A stretch of 64,000 bases of DNA from an uncultured Kiritimatiellota bacterium. GTDB taxonomy: Bacteria > Verrucomicrobiota > Kiritimatiellia > RFP12 > DVOR01. This document shows positions 1 to 7,625 of this stretch, piece by piece. The translations under genes were made by a program, and so were the position numbers. The notes below the pieces were generated by a model that saw only the letters and a list, made by a program, of their open reading frames with translations, did no database searches and had not been told where the DNA came from. Location of the stretch: assembly GCA_944391085.1 (NCBI GenBank), contig CALXSE010000005.1, forward strand, positions 55,988-119,987, given 5' to 3'. Numbering within the stretch: the stretch's first letter is position 1; each line of letters starts with the position of its first letter.

Positions 1-2
1 CC

Positions 3-836
3 ACCGTCCTTGGCGGCAAACGCATCCGCATGAACTGCTTCTTCAAACGCGACCGCCTGGCCTGGGCCATCCGCCTCCTGCCGGAACGCTTCCTCTCCTT
101 CGAGGAACTGGGCCTCCCGCTCCCCTTCCTCCGCGACGTCGCCGAGATGCGCCAGGGCCTCGTCCTCGTCACCGGCGCCACAGGCAGCGGCAAGACGACC
201 ACCCTCGCCGCCATCCTCCACCAGATCAACCTCCGCCGCCACGAACACATCCTCACCATCGAGGACCCCGTCGAATACGTCCACGACTCCGCCGCCTGCC
301 TCGTCTCCCAACGCGAGGTCGGCCACGACACCCACGGCTTCCACCACGCCCTGCGCGCCGCGCTCCGCGAAGACCCCGACATCGTCCTCCTCGGCGAAAT
401 GCGCGACCGCGAGAGCATGGACGCCGCCCTCACCCTCGCCGAGACCGGCCACCTCACCTTCGCCACCCTCCACACCTCCGGCGCCGTCGAGACCGTCACC
501 CGCGTCATCTCCGCCTTCGACGCCGTCGAGCAGGCCCAAACCCGCGAACGCCTCGCCGCCAACCTCAAGGTCGTCCTCACCCAGCGCCTCGTCCCCTGGG
601 CCAACCGTGCCGGACGCTCCCTCTGCGCCGAGATCATGGTCTCCACCCCCGCCGTCCGCGCGCTCATCCGAGACGGCAAGGAGCGCCAACTTCTCTCCCT
701 CATCGAGACCGGCTCCGCCCACGGCATGACCACCATGACCGCCTCCCTCGCCCAACTCGTCCACCGCCGCCTCGTCTCCCCCGAGGAGGCCCTCCGCCAC
801 GCCCCCGACCGCGAGGCCCTCCTCCGCCACCTTTGA
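3..836 (+). CDS. pilT: Type IV pilus retraction ATPase PilT/PilU-like (5' truncated by window edge)
   Basis: This is a hexameric secretion-type ATPase of the GspE/PilT superfamily, which in PilT drives pilus retraction at the inner membrane. The frame is open to the left edge, so the N-terminal domain is missing; the first in-frame ATG is at 30 but the reading upstream of it still fits the family. Visible motifs are Walker A (GATGSGKTTT, about nt 174-203), the Asp box (TIEDPVEY), Walker B (DIVLLGEMRD) and the His box (HLTFATLHT). The C-terminal part with AEIM...TPAVR...LI is typical of PilT rather than the longer GspE/PilB. It ends in TGA at 836. No other pilus gene is in the window. PilT and PilU cannot be told apart from this fragment. 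Confidence 0.88.
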   Translation, partial: TVLGGKRIRMNCFFKRDRLAWAIRLLPERFLSFEELGLPLPFLRDVAEMRQGLVLVTGATGSGKTTTLAAILHQINLRRHEHILTIEDPVEYVHDSAACLVSQREVGHDTHGFHHALRAALREDPDIVLLGEMRDRESMDAALTLAETGHLTFATLHTSGAVETVTRVISAFDAVEQAQTRERLAANLKVVLTQRLVPWANRAGRSLCAEIMVSTPAVRALIRDGKERQLLSLIETGSAHGMTTMTASLAQLVHRRLVSPEEALRHAPDREALLRHL

Positions 837-866
837 CGCCCCGCCAAATTAAATAAGTCTTTATGC

Positions 867-895
867 TTGACGGGGGGGGGGTGACATGCTATTGT
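867..895 (+). promoter_or_regulatory. Sigma70-type promoter with a G10 tract in the spacer
   Basis: A -35 box TTGACG (867-872) and an extended -10 TGC-TATTGT (-10 at 890-895) are separated by 17 bp. Positions 872-881 are ten consecutive G, starting at the last base of the -35 box and running into the spacer. It lies about 50 bp upstream of the PEP-CTERM gene. Promoter assignment is by pattern only. Confidence 0.6.
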
Positions 896-943
896 ATCCC
901 CATCATCTGGAATGGTTCCCGATGTGGCAATTAGGACAAAGAC

Positions 944-1612
944 ATGAAGAAACTTGGATTGCTCGCCCTCGCCCTCTGCGCCGCCGGCGCCGTCGGCGCG
1001 GTGACGACCGGCTGGCAGGCGGGGAACACCTTCACCTCGCAAACCTCCACCTTCACCGTGGCGGTCTCCTTCACCTCCGCGGACCTGACCGGCAACGTGC
1101 GCGACCTGCTCTACATCGGCAACAAGACGACCGATCAGCCGACTGAGGCCGGCTCCTGGGCCGCCGTGGACACCGAAGGCACGGCCTGGAAGAAGAACAG
1201 CACCACGGGTGAGGCCGGCGGCACCAACGGCTGGAAGGCGCCGGGGACCATGGGAAATGGTCAGTATGCGCTTGACGCGCAGACCGGTGACAAGGTGAAC
1301 GTCCTCGCGAATGTCCAAAAGGGGCTCAACGTGATCGGCATCACCGTGACGATGACGCAGGAAGGCAATTCCAACAAGGCCTCCTACGACTTCTACCTGA
1401 ACGGGTCGCTCCTGGGCTCCCTGGTCCATACGGACATCGGCGCCGCCGTCTACTCCTACGGCAACCTCTCGACGCAGGTCGAGGGCGCCGACCTCTACTG
1501 GATGGCCGGCACGGCGACGGCGGACGACTACAAGACCATCCCCGAGCCGACGGCGCTGGCGCTGTTGGCGCTGGGCGTGGCCGGCGTGGCGCTCCGCCGC
1601 CGCGTGGCCTGA
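944..1612 (+). CDS. PEP-CTERM sorting-domain surface protein
   Basis: A 222-aa secreted protein. Residues 1-20 form a signal peptide (MKK, then a Leu/Ala-rich core, AVGA). The C-terminus has the tripartite PEP-CTERM signal: IPEP, an Ala/Leu transmembrane stretch, then a RRR cluster. By family knowledge this is recognised and cleaved by an exosortase, sending the protein to the cell surface or exopolysaccharide; no exosortase lies in this window. The middle is Thr/Gly/Asn-rich, probably beta-structured, with no domain I recognise. An AGGACA stretch upstream could act as ribosome binding site. The gene is monocistronic between its own promoter (867-895) and a perfect terminator (1637-1670). Expression may be phase-variable because of the G10 tract. 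Confidence 0.85.
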   Translation: MKKLGLLALALCAAGAVGAVTTGWQAGNTFTSQTSTFTVAVSFTSADLTGNVRDLLYIGNKTTDQPTEAGSWAAVDTEGTAWKKNSTTGEAGGTNGWKAPGTMGNGQYALDAQTGDKVNVLANVQKGLNVIGITVTMTQEGNSNKASYDFYLNGSLLGSLVHTDIGAAVYSYGNLSTQVEGADLYWMAGTATADDYKTIPEPTALALLALGVAGVALRRRVA

Positions 1613-1636
1613 CCGGGCGCGGTGCGCCAGGGATGT

Positions 1637-1670
1637 GCGCGGCTTCCGTCCACGAAGCCGCGCTTTTTTT
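1637..1670 (+). terminator. Intrinsic terminator after the PEP-CTERM gene
   Basis: A perfect 10-bp stem (1637-1646 with 1654-1663), a 7-nt loop and a run of seven T (1664-1670). It separates the PEP-CTERM gene from the next secreted-protein gene. Confidence 0.9.
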
Positions 1671-1686
1671 GGGAAGGGAGGCGAGG

Positions 1687-2721
1687 ATGAGACGTGTGGT
1701 TTTGGCGTTGGCCTTGGGCGCGGCAACGCTGGTTGGCGCGGTGCAGGTAACCTTTTCGGGCAAGACGGCGTCCTCCATCGCGGCCTCGGCGCCGCTTGAG
1801 TTCGTTTCGCTGGAGCCGGCCGTGGGCTTCATGACCACCGGCGACGCGGCGAAGGACGCGACCTTCTTTAGCCCCAACATCAACATCCAGACCGGCGCGG
1901 AGGGCTACTGGACGGTGACCTTCTGCGCGACGGAGGTGGCGATCTTTCAGACGCTGACGTTGGATGTGGGCATCTTCAACTCCGAAGGGAAACCGCAGGG
2001 AGCCGACACCGAGCGCACGGCGACCTTCGAGGCGACGGTGGGCGGTAAGACGGTCTCTGCGACCCACACGTGTATGGGTGCGGATCCCCTCTCCAACCAA
2101 AACAATATAGTGACATTGGACTTTGGGCGGGTGGTTGCCCTTGGGGTGGGGGATGAGCTCACGGTCTCCTGTCGGCGGGCCAATGAGACGCTGGGGTGTT
2201 ACTTCGGCCTCAAGTCCCTCTCGTGGGAAGAGGCGCCGCTGACGGTCGGCGCGGATGGGCTGACGTGGCCAGCGGGCACGGAGGAGCTGACGGTCGCCTT
2301 CGACGGCGGCACGCTGACCGTTCCGGCGGGGGTGTCGGCGCGGCGCCTGCGCGTGGCCGAGGGCGGGTCGGGCACGGGAACGATCGTGATTGCGTCCGGC
2401 GCGACGCTGTGGGGCGCGGACACGGGCGAGCCGTGGGTGCCGGCCTTCGCCATTCCCCCGGAGGTCGCGGTGCGGGTGGAGGCCAAGGGCGCGCTTTTGA
2501 TGGATGGCCGCCTCTCCTGCCCCGTGACGGCGGCGCTCGGGGCGCGGCTGGGCGCGGCCACGGAGGCCGGGACGCTGACGCTCGACACCCTGGCGACGGA
2601 GGGTGCGCCGATGGTCGTCCAGGGTTGTCTGGAGGTCTACCGCGTGTGGGACTTCGTCTTCGCGGAGGGCGCGGCCTTGCGCCGGTGGGACGGAAGCGGT
2701 TATACTTTGCGGTTGAAGTAA
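1687..2721 (+). CDS. Secreted protein of unknown function
   Basis: A 344-aa protein. The start is ATG 1687 with an AAGGGAGG ribosome binding site 6 nt upstream; an upstream in-frame start would overlap the terminator hairpin and is rejected. Residues 1-19 look like a signal peptide (MRRVV, Leu/Ala core, VGAV), very similar to that of the preceding PEP-CTERM protein. The rest is Gly/Thr/Val-rich and probably beta-sandwich or beta-helical. There is no PEP-CTERM signal; the end is GSGYTLRLK. It lies 11 nt before the sulfatase gene and is probably co-transcribed with it. Function is not recognised. Confidence 0.7.
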   Translation: MRRVVLALALGAATLVGAVQVTFSGKTASSIAASAPLEFVSLEPAVGFMTTGDAAKDATFFSPNINIQTGAEGYWTVTFCATEVAIFQTLTLDVGIFNSEGKPQGADTERTATFEATVGGKTVSATHTCMGADPLSNQNNIVTLDFGRVVALGVGDELTVSCRRANETLGCYFGLKSLSWEEAPLTVGADGLTWPAGTEELTVAFDGGTLTVPAGVSARRLRVAEGGSGTGTIVIASGATLWGADTGEPWVPAFAIPPEVAVRVEAKGALLMDGRLSCPVTAALGARLGAATEAGTLTLDTLATEGAPMVVQGCLEVYRVWDFVFAEGAALRRWDGSGYTLRLK

Positions 2722-2732
2722 GGAGCGACACC

Positions 2733-4994
2733 ATGCGCAGAAGGGATTTCTTGAAGGCGATCGGGGCGTGCGCGGTGTGCGCGGCGCCCGGCGCGATGTG
2801 GGCCATCGGGCCCGAGGAAGAGACGACGGTGCGCCCCGGGGCGGCGCCGAACCCCGCCCACGGCAAGAAGCCCAACGTCATCCTCGTGCTTTGCGACGAC
2901 CTGGGGTGGGGCGACTTGGGCGCCTTCTGGCAGAACGCGCGCGCCGAGGCCGGCAAGGCCCACATCGACACGCCGAACCTGGACGCGGCGATGCGGCGGG
3001 GCGTGATGCTCACCAACGCCTACACCACCGCGCCGGTCTGCGCGCCCGCCCGCGCCTCGATGGTCTCGGGCAAGCACCAGGGCAACTGCAACCTGCGCGA
3101 CAACATGTTCGACCGCCCCGTGGACGCGCATATGACCCTCGGCACCGTGATGAAGCAGGCCGGCTACGCCACCTGGCACATCGGCAAGTGGGGCATCGGC
3201 GGCGGCTACGAAAGCGGCGGTCAGCCGCGCCGTTCCATGGCCTGCGACGCGGGTTTCGATTATTCCTACGGCTATCCCGCCCATGCCCATGGCCACTCCT
3301 TCTACCACTGGGAGGGGAATGAAAGGGGTTACGACTGGCGTACCCAGAAGCAGGGGTCGCCCGTGGTGGAAAACCTCTCCGCCCAAGCCAAGGACGACAC
3401 CTTTTACGCAGGACTCTCTCACGGCGCGACCGACTGGGAGCGCGATGAGGAAGGCACCTACTGGCGGCGGTTGATCTCCGATGCCGAGGTGCGCCATTGC
3501 TACGACACCGACCTCTTCACGGCGAAAATCAAGCAGCTCATCAAGGCTCATCAAGACTCTGGACGAGAGGAGCCCTTCTTCTGCTACGCCTGCTACACCA
3601 CCTGTCACGGTGCGGGGCAGTCGGGAACCCAAGCCGACCCCAACCTTGGTTCGACCACGCAGTTCCATATCCCCGGCAACGCCTATCCGGACCTCAACGA
3701 GGACAAGACGTGGGGTGGCGGCGTGACCTGGGAGCAGGATACGGAGGGCCACCTGCCCTTCCGGGCCGTGGACGAGCAGGGCAAGGCGACCTCCAACACC
3801 TACGTCTACGACGAATACAAGGGCTATACCGCTTCGCAACAGCGTTACGCCTCCAACGTGCGGCGAATCGATGAGGCGCTGGGCGACCTGCTCCACTTCC
3901 TTGAGTTGCGCGGATTGGACAAGGATACGCTCTTTATCTTCACTTCCGACAACGGCCCTGCGGGTGAATACCTTTCCCCCGGCAACATCACGTGGGTGAA
4001 CGGCGCCTTTGACTCCAATGGGCCCTTCAAGGGCATGAAGCGGTGGTGCTATGAGGGCGGTCTGCGCGAACCGACCTTCGTCCTCTGGCCCGGCACCGTC
4101 CCCGCCTCCGGCACGGAGATGCCGCGCGTGAGCGACTTCCCCTTCCAGTTCCCCGCGTGGATGGCCACGCTGGCCGATGTCGCCGGCCTGCCTCAGCCCG
4201 CCCACTGCGACGGCGTGTCGCTCCTGCCCACGCTTACCGAGCAAGGCACCCAGTTGCCCATGCGGATTTACGCGGAGTACCAGGACGGCGGTTCCCAGCA
4301 GAACTTCCAGTTCGAGCAGATGGTGCGCGACGGCGACTACGTGCTTATCCGTAACCGCGGAGCCTCCGGGACGGTCGAGCTCTACAACGTGGTCGAGGAC
4401 GAGGGTCAGACCACGAACCTCGCTGCCTCCGATCCTGATCGCGTACGCTGGATGACCGACCTGCTCATTGCCTGCCGCGTGCCTTGCGGCAAGGTGCCCG
4501 CCGCGTGTGGCGCCAAGGGCAGTTATTGGAACGATGACCACGGCACCATCGATGGGATGGCGATGCCCGCGACGTCGTTGCGTGGGGCCTTGCCGCAACT
4601 TCAGGTGCGGGTCTTCCGCACGGGCGCGGAGGCTTGGCCCTGGGTGCCGAACTTCCGCACGCTCGAGCCCGACGCCGGATTCCTCGCCGCGGACGTCGCC
4701 GCCCTTCGCGGGCGCCTCGCCGGGGAAAGCGGCCCCTTCGGCCTCTCCGTCGAGGGCTGGCTCGAAGCCGAGGCCGAACAGGAATTGACCTTTGCGGCCA
4801 CCGGCGCGGGTGGGTGCCAGCTCTGGCTCCATGAATCCCACATCCTGGAATACGAGGCCGGCGATTGCGCCCAGGGCCGCGCCATTGCGGTGAAGCTCGC
4901 CAAAGGCCGCCACCCTTACCGCCTCTACCTCACCGCGCCAACCGGCCCCGCCTCCCTTTGCGCCGTCTCCGCCGGCTCCGTGGCCCTGTACTGA
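2733..4994 (+). CDS. Tat-exported sulfatase (formylglycine-dependent) with C-terminal beta domain
   Basis: A 753-aa sulfatase hydrolysing sulfate esters, probably on sulfated glycans such as mucin or algal polysaccharide (the substrate is inference). The start is ATG 2733 with AGGAGC upstream. The N-terminus RRRDFLK followed by a hydrophobic stretch is a twin-arginine signal. Metal-binding Asp pair at 55-56 (CDDLGWGD); the catalytic motif C103-x-P-x-R107 (CAPAR) is the cysteine type, needing a formylglycine-generating enzyme that is not in this window. Further family motifs are HIGKWG and FTSDNGP (about residues 403-409). After about residue 620 an extra domain resembles PA14-like beta-sandwich extensions seen on polysaccharide sulfatases. 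Likely in one operon with the secreted protein at 1687. Confidence 0.9.
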   Translation: MRRRDFLKAIGACAVCAAPGAMWAIGPEEETTVRPGAAPNPAHGKKPNVILVLCDDLGWGDLGAFWQNARAEAGKAHIDTPNLDAAMRRGVMLTNAYTTAPVCAPARASMVSGKHQGNCNLRDNMFDRPVDAHMTLGTVMKQAGYATWHIGKWGIGGGYESGGQPRRSMACDAGFDYSYGYPAHAHGHSFYHWEGNERGYDWRTQKQGSPVVENLSAQAKDDTFYAGLSHGATDWERDEEGTYWRRLISDAEVRHCYDTDLFTAKIKQLIKAHQDSGREEPFFCYACYTTCHGAGQSGTQADPNLGSTTQFHIPGNAYPDLNEDKTWGGGVTWEQDTEGHLPFRAVDEQGKATSNTYVYDEYKGYTASQQRYASNVRRIDEALGDLLHFLELRGLDKDTLFIFTSDNGPAGEYLSPGNITWVNGAFDSNGPFKGMKRWCYEGGLREPTFVLWPGTVPASGTEMPRVSDFPFQFPAWMATLADVAGLPQPAHCDGVSLLPTLTEQGTQLPMRIYAEYQDGGSQQNFQFEQMVRDGDYVLIRNRGASGTVELYNVVEDEGQTTNLAASDPDRVRWMTDLLIACRVPCGKVPAACGAKGSYWNDDHGTIDGMAMPATSLRGALPQLQVRVFRTGAEAWPWVPNFRTLEPDAGFLAADVAALRGRLAGESGPFGLSVEGWLEAEAEQELTFAATGAGGCQLWLHESHILEYEAGDCAQGRAIAVKLAKGRHPYRLYLTAPTGPASLCAVSAGSVALY

Positions 4995-5002
4995 CGTGAT
5001 GG

Positions 5003-5295
5003 GATCACAGAGGCCACAGAGGATACACAGCGGAACACGGAGAACGGAAATCACAAAGGACGCAAAGCTTGGGGTCGCCGGGTCAGGCACGTCGCAGACG
5101 TGCCGCGGGTGCAGGGGGAGCTTCCCCCTGCCGGGGTCAAGGGGCGGCGCCCCTTGCCCTTTCTTTTCCCTCTGTGTTTCCTCTGCGTTTCCTCTGTGCC
5201 CTCTGTGATCTCCCCTGCGTCGTGCAAGCCTTTGTGTCCGTTGTGATTTCCAATGCTCTGTGTCCCTTCGTGTGTCCTCTGTGCCCTCTGTGATC
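5003..5295 (+). repeat. Inverted-repeat element with CACAGAGG-rich arms and three central hairpins
   Basis: The whole gap between the sulfatase and ssrA holds no credible gene but is highly structured. The left arm (5003-5070, starting GATCACAGAGG) is matched by the reverse complement of 5226-5295 with a few mismatches and a short indel. A partial second inverted copy lies at 5168-5210. Between the arms are three consecutive hairpins: 5086-5104 (7-bp stem), 5111-5131 (8-bp stem GCAGGGGG/CCCCCTGC) and 5138-5156 (8-bp stem CAAGGGGC/GCCCCTTG). No transposase is encoded. It could be a non-autonomous repeat of REP or MITE type, or a structured RNA; I do not recognise a named family. Confidence 0.7.
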
Positions 5296-5312
5296 GAAAA
5301 CCAAAAAAAGTG

Positions 5313-5340
5313 TTGCATGGGCGAAAATCTTTGTTATAAT
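5313..5340 (+). promoter_or_regulatory. ssrA promoter
   Basis: TTGCAT (5313-5318) and a perfect TATAAT (5335-5340) with a 16-bp spacer and a TG extension before the -10. The predicted start falls about 10 nt before the mature tmRNA 5' end. Confidence 0.75.
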
Positions 5341-5358
5341 ATTGGCACCTTTTTTCAA

Positions 5359-5712
5359 GGGGGTGACCAGGTTTCGACAGGGTATGTTGGATCCTCGGTT
5401 GCGTGCCGGGGATGATCGTTGGCCCCGTAAAACATCGATCAAAACCTAACTGCGAACGATAACTTCGCTTACGCGGCCTAACTGAATGGCCCGTCGCCGA
5501 AACGCCGATGTCTGCTGAGCGTGGAAGCGTCGACTAGCAGGCCCTGCCGTGAACCGAACCTTCGGGGACGCGCGCTTGTACCATCATGAGGGTATGCGTC
5601 GGATGTGGCCCGTCGGCCGACTTGTCCGCCGCGAGACAAAAGGCCGGATACGCACGTAGAGATCGTGGTGAAGCTATCTTGGACGGGGGTTCGATTCCCC
5701 CCACCTCCACCA
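5359..5712 (+). ncRNA. ssrA: Transfer-messenger RNA (tmRNA)
   Basis: The gene is one-piece and about 354 nt, for trans-translation rescue of stalled ribosomes together with SmpB. The 5' end GGGGGTG (5359-5365) pairs with CACCTCC (5702-5708), with a G3-U pair that is the alanine identity element; discriminator A and an encoded CCA follow at 5709-5712. The T-arm is GGGGG-TTCGATT-CCCCC. The tag reading frame runs 5452-5481 (GCG resume codon to TAA) and encodes ANDNFAYAA, so a tagged protein would end in AANDNFAYAA once the tRNA-borne alanine is added. It has its own promoter at 5313-5340. The defence island begins shortly after the 3' end. Confidence 0.95.
5452..5481 (+). other. tmRNA proteolysis-tag reading frame
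   Basis: Nine sense codons from GCG (5452) to GCC, then TAA (5479-5481), encode ANDNFAYAA. The Ala-Ala end is the degron expected for ClpXP-type proteases. Confidence 0.88.
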
Positions 5713-5875
5713 ATCAGGCCACGCACGGCCGCCTGTCTTCAACGGCGCCTTTGTCTCCACGGCGTGGCCGCGATGCCAAAAAAGAACCAAAAGGGCAAGC
5801 CTTATCGCGTCTTGGCCCTCCGGTTCTGTTTGGTTGTGCTCCGCTGATAGGTCGTCAAATTCATGTTCATTATCA
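5713..5875. other. Spacer between ssrA and the defence island
   Basis: The first part is still GC-rich and the last about 60 bp switch to AT-rich, so the island edge probably lies here. I see no integrase, no direct repeat of the tmRNA 3' end, and no terminator for either neighbour. A 24-codon open frame at about 5773-5847 has no supporting features. Confidence 0.4.
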
Positions 5876-7624
5876 TTATATTTCAATGTAATCCCACTTT
5901 TTTCTTGGAAATCTTATATCCAATTGAACTGTACTTTTTGGCATCGCAATAGCCAACAGTTTTCTTGGCCGCGTCATTGCAACATATGCAATACGCATCA
6001 ATTCTGTATCAGTGCTTCCACTTGCCAAAAATGAGGGTGTTAATGTATTTCCTCGTGTTCCTTTTATCAAGAGCATAAGGGCATCATACGTTTCTCCCTT
6101 TACACCATGGACTGACGAATATGTATATTCGTTACAGGTCTTTACCTCAAAATAGTTTTTTATGGGTATTTGCTTGAAATTTCGATTTTGTGTGTCATGT
6201 GTCTTTATTTTTATTAAATCGGCTACTGTAGTACCTTTAAGCAAGGTTAAATTATGGGTTGTAAGAGTTTCCTGTATGATGGCTTTGACATTAGTTATCC
6301 ATTGACCACATTGTTCTGTTGCCAAAGGAAGGCTTGTAAGAACTTCAATGACAATTTGTTTCCATTGACTATATGGTAATATTTTTGACACTTCCTGTTC
6401 GATAGAAACATTGATGTCTTTTAAATCCTTAATTGTCAATTGAAATAATGCTTTTTCGCAGAAAGAGTATGCTTTGCTTCTGTCACCGCTCATCCACGCG
6501 AAGGATGACTTTGCCAACAACTCAGTTTCTGGCGTTTTCCAGAGATTTTTTACAATATTGCCGGAGTGAATTCTACCTCTTGTTACAACTGCAACTTTAT
6601 CAGGAGAAAAAGAAATATCACATGCAGCACACTCTTCTTTGAACCTCTCGACAATAGAACTTTCAGTTGTATCTTTTTCATACAGAAAAAGAATGGGCTT
6701 TTTGTTGTAGCCTGCAAACAGACCAGATGCTTCATTTGCTTTCTTATCTTTGTAGATATCAGAAAAGACAAAGGTTGCGTTGCATATCAATTGCGAACTT
6801 CTAAAATTTTTTGTTAAGACTAATTGCTGCCATCCAGTGTCTCTCATTTTTTTCAAAAATGATTCTGGATTAGCGTTTCGCCATTCATAAATTGACTGAT
6901 CCGGATCTCCTACAATATACATTGACTCTAAACCTGCAGCACATAGAAAATCTAGTAATTTCATTTGCTCTTGCGATGTATCTTGTGCCTCATCCAAAAT
7001 AATGACAGGAAATCTTGATGCAATGCATTTTGCAATTTCTGGGTATTTTTCTAGAAGTATACACGTTAATCTTGCCACTTCATCTTGAAAGAATTGCCCC
7101 TTGCTCAACAATGCCTTTTTAAATTGAATGCAAGGAGGTTCATATCGTCCATTTCCGGAACAGGTAATTTCGTTTCCATTTTTAGTTAATTTCCCATTTG
7201 AAGCCCATTTGAAATCACCAATACTGGACAAGCATCTTGTATAGCATTCTTTTCTCCAATATCGATATGAATTTACGATATCAGATGAAATAATTGTCGG
7301 CCTTTTAGGTGGTTTTAGCAACAAATATCCAAATCGCAAAAAGATATAGTTGTCAATAAAACTATCCAATGTCCCTACGAAATGTGGATCTTCAATACTA
7401 AATCCTTTAGGGAGCATTTCTAAAGCTTGACGGCTAATTTCGTCACTGGCAACATTGGTAAACGAAAGAACAGCTATTCCTTGGTGCGAGCGATTCCAAT
7501 TTTGTAAGTAGTTGATCATTTTTTGTGCAACTACTGTCGTTTTACCACTTCCCGGGCAGGCATGTAGAACAACTTTTCCTGAAGATTCAAGAAATCTAAT
7601 TTGTTCTGCTGTAAAGCTAAACAT
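5876..7624 (-). CDS. gajB: UvrD/PcrA-like SF1A helicase, Gabija GajB-like
   Basis: A 582-aa superfamily 1A helicase. Motif I is ACPGSGKT (residues 22-29), motif II LDEAQD, motif III VGDPDQSIYEWR, motif IV NFRSS, motif V SSVHGVKGE, motif VI YVAMTRP. It begins one base after the stop of the OLD-family nuclease gene, with its ribosome binding site GGAGGAG inside the end of that gene, so translation is tightly coupled. OLD nuclease plus UvrD helicase is the defining pair of Gabija anti-phage systems, where the helicase works with GajA to degrade or nick phage DNA. It is longer than the reference GajB (about 494 aa). Its base composition is much more AT-rich than the host genes. A stand-alone UvrD helicase is less likely given the coupling. 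Confidence 0.8.
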   Translation of the reverse strand: MFSFTAEQIRFLESSGKVVLHACPGSGKTTVVAQKMINYLQNWNRSHQGIAVLSFTNVASDEISRQALEMLPKGFSIEDPHFVGTLDSFIDNYIFLRFGYLLLKPPKRPTIISSDIVNSYRYWRKECYTRCLSSIGDFKWASNGKLTKNGNEITCSGNGRYEPPCIQFKKALLSKGQFFQDEVARLTCILLEKYPEIAKCIASRFPVIILDEAQDTSQEQMKLLDFLCAAGLESMYIVGDPDQSIYEWRNANPESFLKKMRDTGWQQLVLTKNFRSSQLICNATFVFSDIYKDKKANEASGLFAGYNKKPILFLYEKDTTESSIVERFKEECAACDISFSPDKVAVVTRGRIHSGNIVKNLWKTPETELLAKSSFAWMSGDRSKAYSFCEKALFQLTIKDLKDINVSIEQEVSKILPYSQWKQIVIEVLTSLPLATEQCGQWITNVKAIIQETLTTHNLTLLKGTTVADLIKIKTHDTQNRNFKQIPIKNYFEVKTCNEYTYSSVHGVKGETYDALMLLIKGTRGNTLTPSFLASGSTDTELMRIAYVAMTRPRKLLAIAMPKSTVQLDIRFPRKKWDYIEI

Positions 7625-7625
7625 A

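Noticed and set aside
2700..5318. Minus-strand open frame antisense to the sulfatase and repeat element
   Set aside because: The sulfatase is complete on the plus strand, and this frame begins inside the inverted repeat.
5773..5847. 24-codon open frame after ssrA
   Set aside because: No ribosome binding site or family resemblance, and it spans the composition change at the island edge.
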